In this document: one piece after another, positions 23,501 to 34,111 of the stretch | How positions within the stretch are numbered: the stretch's first letter is position 1 | Layout of the letters: each line of letters opens with the position of its first letter | NCBI RefSeq assembly: GCF_031755915.1 | Contig: NC_083379.1 | Span: 82,001-146,000 of the forward strand | Length of the DNA stretch: 64,000 bases | Source: Ziziphus jujuba | Lineage: Eukaryota; Streptophyta; Magnoliopsida; Rosales; Rhamnaceae | Direction of reading: 5' to 3' | Translations under genes and position numbers: made by a program | Notes under the pieces: generated by a model | Told to the model about the DNA's origin: nothing | The model's database searches: none | Seen by the model: only the letters and a program-made list of their open reading frames with translations

Positions 23501-25179
23501 TCGAGAAAATCTTAATCTTACTTCGTTGAACTAGTCAAGTTTTTATTTTGTTTTATTGGTGGTTTTGGAAGTAGCTTTTATACTAAGCATTTGGACATGA
23601 AATTTATATGATTATGAAGATGGTCAATGTCGGAACATGTGGAAATTTTGTAGCTTGGTGGTTCTAATAGTCTACCCAGACTAAAATAGTGTCTTAGAAA
23701 ATAATGTAAGTGGGTTAGTAATTGGTGACAAGAAAGAGCACATTTGGGACATTAATAAAATAAGAATGAGCACCCCTGTTTTCACGGGGAGACAATATAG
23801 TGGGAAAACTACTACTTTCTCTTCTAACCATTTGTAATTCAATCGGGTCTTCAACGCTAAAATGAGCATTAGTGAAGTTTGCTAATTTTCGTATTTTGTT
23901 CCTGTTCCTCATTACGTGATCTAAGTAAATCACAATTCTCTTTGGTGTATGAAACAGTGTGTAATACGTTATACAACTTCCTTCATTAAGACAGGCAAAA
24001 TAAATAAATAAATATCATTTGCTACATTAAAAGATGCGGAGTATGGTAGACAAATTCTTTTTTAGCTGGAAAATATTAAATATGATAGACAACTTAATTA
24101 AAATGGAATTTCTTAGTTTATTAATCAATCTCTAGCTTTTTGTTCATTGCTTTCAAAACCTATAGGAAACTTCTAGACCAATGGATTTACTATTTCATCT
24201 TGAACACGACAAATATCATAGAAATAAAATTCACTGAATTGTCGTAGGCGTACATTTGATTGTATATAAAAAGTTCGCAACCACCGGATTGATTTATAAA
24301 TTAGAATTTTCCTTCCCTACTAATAATTAATAAATTAAAACGGTTGATTGAGAAGGGATTGACTCTTTGAATCAGAAAATAATAAAAATAAATATGGGAA
24401 AAGCTACAATACGACGCGTATCACTATTATTATATGTTTGACAAACATGGTTCCCATACATATCTCTTAAGTATTAACAAAAATAATAATAATGATACTG
24501 CAAATATTAATTTTTCAATTTTTTAATGATCGGGGTTTAACGTGGAGGGTTTAACAAACGAACGTGGCTTGATAATTATTAATAAAGGTTTATGGTTTTA
24601 ATTACGAATAAGTTTGGTTGGTATTGGTGACTCTTGATTTTAGAGAATTTCATAATGCACATTCACCCTACTAAAATAAGCAAGTATATAAGATAATGAT
24701 ATATAAGACAATATAATTTGATAATTTTAATTGAAGAGCAGCCACGTTATCCTTCACGTGGATCATGGATGGATTCGTGGAATATCTTAATTAGCATTAC
24801 GAAACATACTCGTATTAATTAAATAATTAATTATATCTTTTGAACTTTTTATAATTATAGAATCTAATCTTTAACAATAATTATTTTTCTACAGTTTAGG
24901 GCTTCTTTCTTCCTTTTTTTTTTTTTCCCTGTAAATGCTAGGACATCATTTAAATACCTACAACGGATTTCCTTATTTTATTTATAAAAAAAAAAAAAAA
25001 ACTTAAAGGCTTTTTGGCCCAAAAAGAAAAATCTAAGAGAGATTTCTTTAAAAAAAATAAAGAAAAAAAAATGATACAAAATGATTATTCCTGATGAAAT
25101 TGAAATACATATTCATAAGAATTGAAAAAGGGAGAAGAAATAATTATTCCTATTGATATTCTTATAGGAGAATTTTCTC
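23501..25179. other. No gene recognised
   Basis: AT-rich intergenic DNA. A 72-codon minus-strand frame (23933-23715) matches nothing I know. A-rich runs lie at 24988-25001 and 25050-25070. Confidence 0.4.
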
Positions 25180-25885
25180 CATCTCATTTAAGCAGACCCC
25201 ATTAAACCCGATCTGACTTCATGAAATAGGGCAAGTTGAGGAGATTAACTCGAAAAAGATCAATAAGTCGCGTGATGACCGGTTATGTCATAGTCACAAC
25301 TAGACCAGGTAAATTTTCCAAGCTGAATCATAACATGAAGTGTACATGACCTGAAGGTAAGCTAGAAAAGCGGGGTAAGTCAAGGAATCTTTGATAAAAG
25401 CCACAACACTAAGCCAGTGATAGGCACTGAACTTGAGGAGCAAGGAGAAAATAATGCGAATAAAAGCGACATGGACTTGGGTGCCAAGGCGCAAAGCTGA
25501 GATAAGCAAAGCTTGTCATGGCCTTCAGCTAGAAGAAAGAGAAATGCTAAAAGCCAGTCCACCTGGTAGAGAATCTCTAAGAAGCTGATGGAAGGTCTAA
25601 CCGGCGATCATCCACAAGCTCACATGCCACACGACATGGATCTGCAAACCCATTGGGATATATAAAAGGTGCAATTATGAGTCTTCAACCTAACTCTTCT
25701 CCTTCATTTCTATTGTTATTCAGTTGGAATTTGGCCAGAGGACACCACCGGGACACCTTGACCTCTTTTCTCTAGTTGCAAGTTATGATAGTGGGGAGTC
25801 TTATCTTCCACAGTCAATGTTTGAAATTATTGGGGAGTCTTACCTCTTTTATGTTAGAAAATTTCTTGTAACAACAAATGTTTTA
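25180..25885. other. Possible old LTR or promoter-like fragment
   Basis: Less AT-rich than its surroundings. It contains GGGATATATAAAAGGTGC at about 25656, a good TATA box, followed by pyrimidine-rich sequence (CTTCTCCTTCATTTC) and GGACACCACCGGGACACC, which is reminiscent of the U3/R part of Tat-type gypsy LTRs. No second copy or target duplication was found, so this is only a suggestion. Confidence 0.3.
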
Positions 25886-25890
25886 ATTTG

Positions 25891-26615
25891 TGTTAAGAAA
25901 AACAGCAAGAACAAGAACTAAAACAACCAAGAAAACACACACACAGTTTAACGAGGTTCGGCCAAACTATTGCCTACGTCCTCGTGCTCAGGTTCTGAGC
26001 TTCTGCTATTATTATTCAAAAAAAGAGAACAACAAGAGCTTCACCGGTTCTTCAATGGTGGATCACACAGAACAACACCCAAACCAACCCGTAAGCCCAT
26101 ATACACCCTCACTCAAACTGTCTCAACCAATCTCACACAGAAATTGTTCTATATCTACAGATTATCTTGAAGAGTTTGTACAAAAGCACGAAGAACTCAA
26201 TTTCCTCTCAAAATCACTGAAAAACAAACTCAATCCTTAGCTCTATAATCTGTAAAAACCAGTAGTCCTTGAAACAGAATGAAGGTCGATATTTATACTC
26301 AGTATTGCTGTTGCTGATGTGGCAATCCAAGATGACGTGGACCAATGATAATTAGCCCTCCATATAACCACCATAACTAATCCACATGGCCTGCACGTGA
26401 TTCTGTTATTCAGGTAAAATCAATATTGAGCCAATACGACGCCGTCCTACTTATATCATTAAACCAGATACAAAACGCTGTCGTTCTTCTTCTCCAAATG
26501 ATATAACTGTATTATATCCAAAACGACACCGTTTCTTACTTCCTTTATGCACAAGCTAGAATAGATGTGCATCAGTTCTCAACACTCCTCAACTCTTGAG
26601 GATTATTTCTTTACA
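25891..26615 (-). repeat. 3' LTR of copia element I
   Basis: TG...CA, 725 bp. Three mismatches to the partner at 39019: C/A near 26045 and two around 26445-26476. Confidence 0.95.
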
Positions 26616-26625
26616 TTTCTCCACC
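26616..26625 (-). other. Polypurine tract of copia element I
   Basis: GGTGGAGAAA on the minus strand abuts the 3' LTR start (TGTAAAG). It sits in the loop of a 14-bp perfect inverted repeat (26592-26605 and 26626-26639). Confidence 0.7.
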
Positions 26626-26694
26626 TAATCCTCAAGAGTGTAATTATAGCAGAAACTCTGTGAACCCTCCTTGCAATCTTCCTTTAAAACAGCA

Positions 26695-28371
26695 TTAGCC
26701 TACCCCAATATTGAGCAAGGTTTTACATGAGTTAAACCTGCTCAGGGGTAAAACTTTTGTACCCATATCAATAGGATTCAGTTCTGTAGGTACCTTCTCT
26801 AACTTGACTTCCTTCCTTTCCACCATATCCCGTATGAAATGATATTTAATCTGAATATGTTTGGACCTCTCATGGAATACAGGATTCTTAGAAAGATGTA
26901 TTGCACTTTGACTATCTGAATAGAGTATGACAGCCTTGTGCAACATATCAAGTTCTGACAGTAAACCTTTGATCCATATTGCTTCCTTTGCAGCATCTGT
27001 GATTGCCATATATTCTGCCTCTGTAGTAGACAAGGCTACTATGGCTTGCAAATGTGACTTCCAACTTACACAATTCCCACAAACAGTGAATGCATATGCT
27101 GATATTGACTTTCTTTTATCTCGATCCCCAGCATAATCTGCATCTGTGTAACCAAGCAATTCTATTCCATCTTTGCTGCTTTCAAACACCAATCCTTCAT
27201 TTGCAGTGAGCTTTAAATACCTTAAAAGCCACTTTACTGCATCCCAATGGCTCCTTCCAGGATTTGACATAAACCTGCTCAGCACACTTACTGCATAAGC
27301 CAAATCTGGCCTTGTACTGATCATAAGGTACATAACTGAACCTATTGCACTTGAATATGGTACAGTGATCATATCTTCTCTTTCTTGTGCATTACTAGGA
27401 CACTGTTCCATTGACAACTTGTAATGACCACCTAGTGGCACAGATACAGGTTTAGCTTCATTCATATTGAACTTGGACAGTATCTTTTGAACATATGAAG
27501 TCTGATGCAGTTTCATTTTCCTGTTTCTTCTGTTCCTCTCGATTGTCATGCCCAAAATCCTTTTTGCCTGACCAAGATCCTTCATATCAAACTCTGAACT
27601 TAGTAACTGTTTGACTGAATCAATTACTTTTGCATTTGGTCCTGACAGCAACATATCATCCACATACAAAAGCAGAAATACAGCATTTGAGCTTGCTGTC
27701 TCCTTGAAGTACAAACAACTATCAAAATTGCTCCTCATAAAACCAGCCTTCACCACAAAAGTGTCAAATCTTTTATACCACTGCCTTGGTGACTGTTTTA
27801 AACCATAGAGAGACTTCTTTAGCATGTATACTAGCTCTCCACCCTTTCTAGTCACTTCATATCCCTCTGGTTGTTTCATGTAGATAGTTTCTTCCAAATC
27901 CCCATGAAGGAATGCAGTCTTTACATCCAATTGTTCTAGTTCCCAATCAAAATGTGTGACTAAAGAGAGAATAATTCGAATAGTGGTATATTTGACTACA
28001 GGTGAGAAGATTTCATTATAATCTACACCTTCAACCTGAGTAAAACCCTTTGCTACCAACCTAGCCTTGAATCTCACTGGATCTGACTTGGTCAACCCTT
28101 CCTTAACTTTATAAATCCATTTACAGTCGACAACTCTTTGTTTTGCAGGTGCCAACACCAGGTCCCATGTATGATTATCATGAAGTGACTGCATTTCCTC
28201 ATCCATTGCTTGCTTCCATTTTGATGATTCTGAAGACTTCATAGCTTCTTTATAATTCTGAGGCTCATTATCAGAGAATTCTTGAAATCCAACTAAAGCA
28301 TATGCAATAAAATCTGCATAGCTGTATCTTTTATTTGGGATAATCCTCCTTCTGGCTCTATCTCGAGTCAA
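26695..28371 (-). CDS. Copia RT-RNase H polyprotein part (element I)
   Basis: 558 codons, uninterrupted. It opens in the linker (TRDRARRRIIPNKRYSY). RT then has VDCKWIYKVK (residues about 86-95), LEQLDVKTAFLHGDL with the first catalytic Asp (about 150), LYGLKQSPRQWYKRFD, and YVDD at 237-240. RNase H has YTDADYAGDRDKRKS, LSTTEAEYMA and LYSDSQSA, so its acidic residues are kept. It ends LLNIGVG just inside the polypurine tract. All catalytic motifs look functional. The integrase part upstream is in another frame because of a small indel near 28430 in the linker, so the annotated start is only the first Met of this frame, not a true start. Confidence 0.93.
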   Translation of the reverse strand: MTRDRARRRIIPNKRYSYADFIAYALVGFQEFSDNEPQNYKEAMKSSESSKWKQAMDEEMQSLHDNHTWDLVLAPAKQRVVDCKWIYKVKEGLTKSDPVRFKARLVAKGFTQVEGVDYNEIFSPVVKYTTIRIILSLVTHFDWELEQLDVKTAFLHGDLEETIYMKQPEGYEVTRKGGELVYMLKKSLYGLKQSPRQWYKRFDTFVVKAGFMRSNFDSCLYFKETASSNAVFLLLYVDDMLLSGPNAKVIDSVKQLLSSEFDMKDLGQAKRILGMTIERNRRNRKMKLHQTSYVQKILSKFNMNEAKPVSVPLGGHYKLSMEQCPSNAQEREDMITVPYSSAIGSVMYLMISTRPDLAYAVSVLSRFMSNPGRSHWDAVKWLLRYLKLTANEGLVFESSKDGIELLGYTDADYAGDRDKRKSISAYAFTVCGNCVSWKSHLQAIVALSTTEAEYMAITDAAKEAIWIKGLLSELDMLHKAVILYSDSQSAIHLSKNPVFHERSKHIQIKYHFIRDMVERKEVKLEKVPTELNPIDMGTKVLPLSRFNSCKTLLNIGVG

Positions 28372-29448
28372 CAGATAACCTGGTGATGCAACAGTTCTTG
28401 AAGGTGAAGAAAGTTGTTGTCCTTGCCTTTCTTCATCTCATTCTGACTCTGAATGATCAGGAGTTCATGGACTTCAGCTTCTGATGATGATTCCTTTGGT
28501 TCACTTCCATCTTTGTCTTGAAAATCAATTTCAGGTATTACCAAGTCCATCTGCCTTGACATGTGTTGTGGTTGCTCACTTTCAATACCTGCACTGTTAG
28601 TATTCTTGCAAGGCATAATATATTCATTGAAAATGACATCTCTACTAACAATGACTTTAAAACCATTGCTGTCCTTAACCCACAGCCTATAGCCTTTGAC
28701 ACCTTGAGGATACCCTAGAAAAACACATTTGATGCCTCTAGGTTCAAGCTTACCTTCTGACTGATGTGCATATGCTGCACATCCAAACACTCTCAAATTA
28801 TCATAATTTGGCAACTTTCCAGACCAGACATACTCAGGTGTTTCAAAATTTAGAGCAGTCGATGGTGACAAATTAACAAGATGCATAGCAGTCATAACTG
28901 CTTCACCCCAAAACAACTTTGGCAAGCCTGATGACACTAACATACATCTAACCTTATCGAGCAAGGTCCTATTCATCCTCTCAGCAACACCATTTTGCTG
29001 AGGGTTATGCTTAACAGTTCTATGCCTCACCATTCCTTGAGTCTTACAGAAATTATCAAACTCCCTATTACAAAATTCAAGACCATTATCTGTTCTCAAA
29101 GCCTTTACTGTTCTATTTGCTTGTTTTTCAACAAGTAGTTTCCACTCTTTAAACTTATTGAAGGCCTCATCTTTGGACTTCAATAAGATGACCCACACTT
29201 TCCTAGAATGGTCATCTATGATAGACATAAAGTACCTATTTCCACTCTGAGTGGAGACTTTAGCAGGACCCCAAAGATCAGCATGAACATAATCAAGCAC
29301 AGCTTTAGCCCTATTTGAATTCAAATTAAAACTGAGCCTATGTTGCTTACCTAAAATGCAATTTTCACAAAAGTCTAATTTGCTTATTTGATCCTTACCA
29401 AAAACTTGTTGCTTATTCAGGTAATACATACCTTTCTCACTTATATGG
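28368..29448 (-). pseudogene. Copia integrase (element I), truncated by insertion of C
   Basis: Picks up inside the GAG-pre-integrase domain right after the C insertion (SEKGMYYLNKQQ). It runs through the zinc motif (CENCILGKQHR) and the integrase core: IIDDHSRK, RTDNGLEFCN and NGVAERMNRTL carry Asp, Asp and Glu. It continues with PEYVWSGKLPNY, FGCAAYAH and KCVFLGYPQGVKGYRLW. The frame then leaves the linker near 28430 and stops at 28368, while the correct frame continues into the RT ORF. The first codons of the open frame, 29504-29449, belong to the inserted gypsy LTR. Confidence 0.92.
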
Positions 29449-30591
29449 TGATGCAAATCCACCCGAGACTGCTCGACCAACAACCCGCTGGGGTGCTGAC
29501 CCAATACAAATGAAGGTGGGGCCGATCACTAGGGCCCAAGCCAAGAGGTTCAAGGACAATCTTGCTGTCTTCATACAAGGAATAAGTCATAGCCAAGAGG
29601 GGTTGGCCATATCTAAAGAACAAAGGCCTGTGTTACTCATACAAGCAATAGAAGCCAAAACGGGGTCGGGTGACGTTTTTGGTAACAATAAAGAGGCCGG
29701 GTTGTATGAATTGGAACCCCATATTTATGGGTTCAATTCATATGGAGGATGAGTCATATAAATCAGCCAAAGCAGCTTCAAAGCTGACCAACAAGGTGGT
29801 TTGCGCACAAGGAGAAGGAAAGGGCTGGATTTGCTGTATTCTCCGCGAGTTTTACTGTATTTTACTGTATTGACCTTTTTTCATATTTCCAAGCAAGGGC
29901 AACGTGGGGAACTTCACAATAAGCTTATTTGGCATCCTACAAAGCATATTGAAGCTGATTTGGAGATCAATTTGGTCAAAGAATAGTCAAAGTCAAATTA
30001 GTCAAAAAGCTAGTATTTTAGTTTCCTAATTTTATTCTACTTTTTGTTTTAGGAAACTACCTTTACTTTTTAAGTTTTATTTATTTATTTTCTGGATAAA
30101 TAAGTTTAGGAAAGTTTTTATTTTATTATTTTCATTGTAAATTAATTAATTCCTAAATTCAACATAAAGGAATTAATTAATCCAAATTAGTTTAGGATTA
30201 GGAAAGTTTCGGCCAAGGTAGGATTCTCCATTGTGTGGCCGGTTTTTCCTAGGGTTTTTAGGGGTTTATGTTGTTTCTTTCAAAGCCTATTTAAAGGCTT
30301 ATTTTTCATTAATAAGATAACTTTAAAACTTTGATTTGATTAAGAAAATACTTGTGAGATTAATTATCTCTTTGTTCTTTGAGAACACCTAAAACACCAT
30401 TAGAGAATTGGTTGTTTTAGCTTGACTTATCAATAGGTTTTCCATCCCCTATTGTGGCGTCTACATTATACCAAGGTTTCTAACCACAGGTTGGTTAGGG
30501 GTTGAGGTCCATTCCATTAGAACTTGAACTTAATTGAGATCCGGGCTAATATAATACGGGTTTAGGAGCAGGTCGTCCTAGGTTCGTATCA
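29449..30591 (+). repeat. 5' LTR of element C
   Basis: Begins TGATGCAAATCCACCCGAG and ends GGTTCGTATCA. It carries the Pol-tail coding sequence at its start, the AT palindrome near 30143-30183, and a TATA-like box at 30288. Confidence 0.95.
30288..30296 (+). promoter_or_regulatory. TATA-like box of the element C LTR promoter
   Basis: TATTTAAAG inside the near-palindrome GCCTATTTAAAGGC, at LTR position 840. The same box lies at 37404-37412 in the 3' LTR and at the same place in B, D and E. The conserved context across diverged LTRs supports a promoter role; transcription itself is inferred. Confidence 0.55.
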
Positions 30592-30593
30592 TT

Positions 30594-30605
30594 TGGTATC
30601 AGAGC
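30594..30605 (+). other. Primer-binding site of element C (initiator tRNA-Met)
   Basis: TGGTATCAGAGC, two bases after the LTR end. Confidence 0.92.
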
Positions 30606-31769
30606 TAAATTTTGTTCAGGTTTGATCTATCTTTATTTGCTTTATTTGTTTTTGTGTTATTCTGCAATTTTAGCATTAGGTTAAGGTTGCATCCATCCTA
30701 TACACGTTCAGCATCTTTAAAAATAAAAATAAAAAAATTCATTCCTAGTTGATTTAGGATTTCCTACTTTTATCGTATTTTTGTTTCCTAGTTTGTTGGT
30801 TGTCTTTTATCATTGTTCTTGATAATTTTGGTTTCTGTTGATTTTCCTTTGCTGTTTTAGTCTTAAATATTTGCATTCATATATTCAAAAAAAAAAAAAA
30901 AAAGAAGAAGTTTGCGGCATCATTTAAAAAAAAAAAAAAAAAAAACTGCACATTTTGTTTATTTGGAGGTCACGGGTTTGGTGTTTGTTTTGGAGTTGGA
31001 ATTGCAATTTTGGTAATTATTCTTGCTACTGCAGTTGTTTGTGTTCTGTGAGTGAAAAAAAAAAAAGAAAAAAGAAAAAAAAAGAAAGAAGAGGTAAAGT
31101 CGAATAAAAAAAAAAAAAAAAATTTTCAGTTTGTTGGAGTTTGATTTGTTTGCTGGAAATTTGTTGGAGCTGCTGGTTTTTGATTATTTATTCAGTATTT
31201 GAGTTGCTGGGAAATTATTCTTGCTGCTGGATATTTGGATTTTGGGTGTTTAAATTTTTTTTGGATTAAAATTAGTTAAAGGAATTGATACAAAACTTGA
31301 ATTACAAAGAACAACAACCAACAACTTTTCTATATTTTTGTTCTCTTTGATTCTTGATCGTATTTGAATTTCTTTTCCTGGAATTTTATTCTTGAACTCA
31401 TAATCTACTACCATCTGGTGCAGTTTTCAAAAATTCCAACGTTTTCCCATTATTTTGTGTTTTCTTGTCTAGAAAGCCGAAAAAAATTAGGATTTGTTGG
31501 ATTCTTTCGGTATTGCCTACTTTTTGCTACTGCTTTATTGATAAGTTTAATTAAAACATATTAGTGATCTAATTGCTGTTTTGTGGGTGTTTTAATTAGA
31601 ATTTTGAGATAATTCATTGAGTGGAAAAAGGCAAGAGTGTGAGAGCTTAAAAGATGGAAAAAGCCGAAACTAGTGTGCAAACACGAGTGTCGAGACCTTG
31701 TTTGAGTGAAACACGTGAGGGAGTGAATATTGTGAGGATTTATTTTATTTTTTGCAGTATTTTACTAAC
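30606..31769 (+). other. Untranslated leader of element C
   Basis: 1.16 kb without a long frame. Poly-A runs at 30888-30903, 30927-30946 and 31051-31122. Conserved with the leaders of B and D; presumably carries packaging signals, which cannot be read from sequence alone. Confidence 0.6.
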
Positions 31770-34106
31770 ATGGCAGATTCTAGAATAAGGAGAGGGGATC
31801 CACCCTTGAGAATCAATGAGGAAGAGTCCGTAGCATTTCATGGCGATGACCGAGCTACCGGAAGTGGAGACCAAGTGGACTTGAGAACTATTTTGGAATC
31901 AATACAGCGGATGAGTGCTCAATTTGAGCATGTAAATCAAAGAGTGGGAAGATTAGAAGCCTCACAAGGAAGGCCGAATACAAGAAATAGGCAAGAATTC
32001 CATGGAGGACGAGGCCGAGGACGAGGAGGTCGCGAGAGGCCGAGAGAGGAATTTGATGAGGAGCCATTGGACGGTGACTTTGAGGAAGGTATGGACGAAA
32101 CCTTTGCTGTCCAAGATAGAGCTGGCCGTGGGAGATATAGGAGGGAGGATACAGATGAAGATTTGGGAAATATCAAGGTTAATATCCCACCTTTTATGGG
32201 TAAAAGTGATCCTGAAGCTTATTTGGAGTGGGAAGAGAAAATGGAGATGATTTTTGACTGCCACAACTATTCGGAAGGTAAGAAGGTGAAGATGGCAGCG
32301 ATGGAGTTTGGCCATTATGCACTCCAATGGTGGATAAATGAGCAAAGCACCCGAAGGAGGGTTGGTGAAGACTTAATTACAACATGGCGACAAATGAAAG
32401 GAGTCATGAGGAAGCGGTTTGTGCCATCCCATTACCAAAGGTTGCTGCATCAAAGGCTTCAATCTTTGTCTCAAGGGAGTAGGTCCGTGGAGGATTATTA
32501 CAAAGAGATGGAGATGCTAATGATGAGGTTAAACATGAGGGAGGATAGAGAGGCAACAATGGCAAGATTCCTTGGAGGGTTAAACCGTGACATTGCCAAC
32601 CAACTTGAATTACAACAATACTTGGAATTGGAGGAGATGTTGCATGTAGCCATTAAGCTTGAGAACCAATTCAAGAGGAAGGGTGTTAGTACATGGTTTG
32701 GAGGAGTTTCTAGCAGTGGAAGGACAAGTTCAAGTGGCTGGAAAAACAATTCCACTTATGAAAACAAGTTGAGACCGAAATTAGGAGAAGAATCTACCAA
32801 CCGGCCAAGAAGGGAGGTCAAGACCGAATCTGTCCAAGCACTTAGAGGTGAGGTAAAATCTGATCCTAAACCTCAAAAATCCAGAGAAATAATTTGTTTT
32901 AAGTGCCAAAGAAGAGGACACATAGCCAGCCAATGCCCAAATAGAAGAATCATGGTATTAAAGGGTGATGGTGAGCTGGAATCCGCAAGTGAAGAAAGTG
33001 GGGCTGAAACCGAGCAAGAGGAGGATCGCAATGAAGATGAATCCGAACCTGTGGATACATCTAATGTCGAGTTGAGCTTGGTTTCAAGGAGAGTACTTAC
33101 TGTCTACAAAGATGAAGAGCAGATACAAAGAGAAAACATCTTCCACACTCGCTGCGAAATACAAGGTAAAATTTGTAGCATGATTATAGATAGTGGGAGT
33201 TGTACTAATGTGATAAGTAATCTTGTAGTTGATAAATTAGGCTTGAAAACAATTAAACATCCAGAACCTTATAGATTACAATGGCTTAATGATAATGGAG
33301 AGATGAAAGTAAACAAACAAGCCAAAGTAAAATTTAATATAGGTAGATATGAGGATGTAGTTTTATGTGATATTGTACCTATGATTGCGGGACATATACT
33401 ATTAGGTAGACCATGGCAATTTGATAAAGATGCTACTCATTTTGGTCGAGAAAATAGTATTGTTTTCAGGTTTAAAGGGAAGAAGATCAAGCTGGAACCA
33501 TTATCTCCTAAAGAGGTTTACAAGGATCAATTACAAATGCAACAAAGGAGAGAAGCCGAAAAGCTCAAGGAAAAAGCAAGCATGGCACCAACGGCTTCAC
33601 CATCCATTCAAGAAGGTAAGGTTGAGGTTACTGACCAAGGTAAGGTTTCTAAGGTTCATATTGAGTGGAAAGACCAAGAAAAAGCCGAGAGAGAGGTGAG
33701 AAAAGAGAACAAACCCGAGAGCATACAAAATCCAAAAATTTCCGCCAATGAGAGCCAAACCGAGGGAAGAAAAAGAAAAGAAAGGAAAGAGAGGAAAAAC
33801 CAGAATTTTTATTTGAGTTTAGGGGATATTAATAAGGTCATTGAGTGTAAGAAACCTTTGCTGGTCATGCTTTACAAAGAAAATTATTTTAATGATCAAA
33901 CTAACTTTGAAGAACTTGAATTGCCAAGTTCAATGATTTCTCTTTTGAAGGAATTTGGAGATGTCTTCCCAAATGAGATTCCGAGTGGTTTACCACCTAT
34001 TCGAGGGATAGAACATCAAATTGACTTTGTTCCGGGGGCTGCCATACCAAATAGACCGGCTTATAGGAGCAATCCCGAAGAAACAAAGGAGCTGCAAAAC
34101 AGGTAA
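31770..34106 (+). CDS. Gag-protease polyprotein of element C
   Basis: Start at ATG 31770 ([16 protein letters not shown]), the same as in D; an in-frame ATG 18 bases upstream is less likely. From that start: an Arg/Gly-rich stretch ([12 protein letters not shown], about 80-92), the Retrotrans_gag core (about 130-285), a zinc knuckle [14 protein letters not shown] at about 376, and an aspartic protease with [12 protein letters not shown] near 472-483. The protease-RT linker is Lys/Glu-rich. The RT N-terminus begins ([19 protein letters not shown]) and the frame stops at 34104-34106. The gag core should form the particle, the knuckle binds RNA and the protease matures the polyprotein. The stop results from a one-base loss; the other frame continues RT immediately. 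Confidence 0.93.
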   Translation: MADSRIRRGDPPLRINEEESVAFHGDDRATGSGDQVDLRTILESIQRMSAQFEHVNQRVGRLEASQGRPNTRNRQEFHGGRGRGRGGRERPREEFDEEPLDGDFEEGMDETFAVQDRAGRGRYRREDTDEDLGNIKVNIPPFMGKSDPEAYLEWEEKMEMIFDCHNYSEGKKVKMAAMEFGHYALQWWINEQSTRRRVGEDLITTWRQMKGVMRKRFVPSHYQRLLHQRLQSLSQGSRSVEDYYKEMEMLMMRLNMREDREATMARFLGGLNRDIANQLELQQYLELEEMLHVAIKLENQFKRKGVSTWFGGVSSSGRTSSSGWKNNSTYENKLRPKLGEESTNRPRREVKTESVQALRGEVKSDPKPQKSREIICFKCQRRGHIASQCPNRRIMVLKGDGELESASEESGAETEQEEDRNEDESEPVDTSNVELSLVSRRVLTVYKDEEQIQRENIFHTRCEIQGKICSMIIDSGSCTNVISNLVVDKLGLKTIKHPEPYRLQWLNDNGEMKVNKQAKVKFNIGRYEDVVLCDIVPMIAGHILLGRPWQFDKDATHFGRENSIVFRFKGKKIKLEPLSPKEVYKDQLQMQQRREAEKLKEKASMAPTASPSIQEGKVEVTDQGKVSKVHIEWKDQEKAEREVRKENKPESIQNPKISANESQTEGRKRKERKERKNQNFYLSLGDINKVIECKKPLLVMLYKENYFNDQTNFEELELPSSMISLLKEFGDVFPNEIPSGLPPIRGIEHQIDFVPGAAIPNRPAYRSNPEETKELQNR

Positions 34107-34111
34107 GTGAT

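Noticed and set aside
23715..23933. 72-codon minus-strand frame as a gene
   Set aside because: No recognisable domain, no start context or neighbours; length expected by chance.
32002..32250. Overlapping frames inside gag/pol of B, C and D
   Set aside because: Same positions in related copies are shadows of the gag and pol frames, with no independent support.
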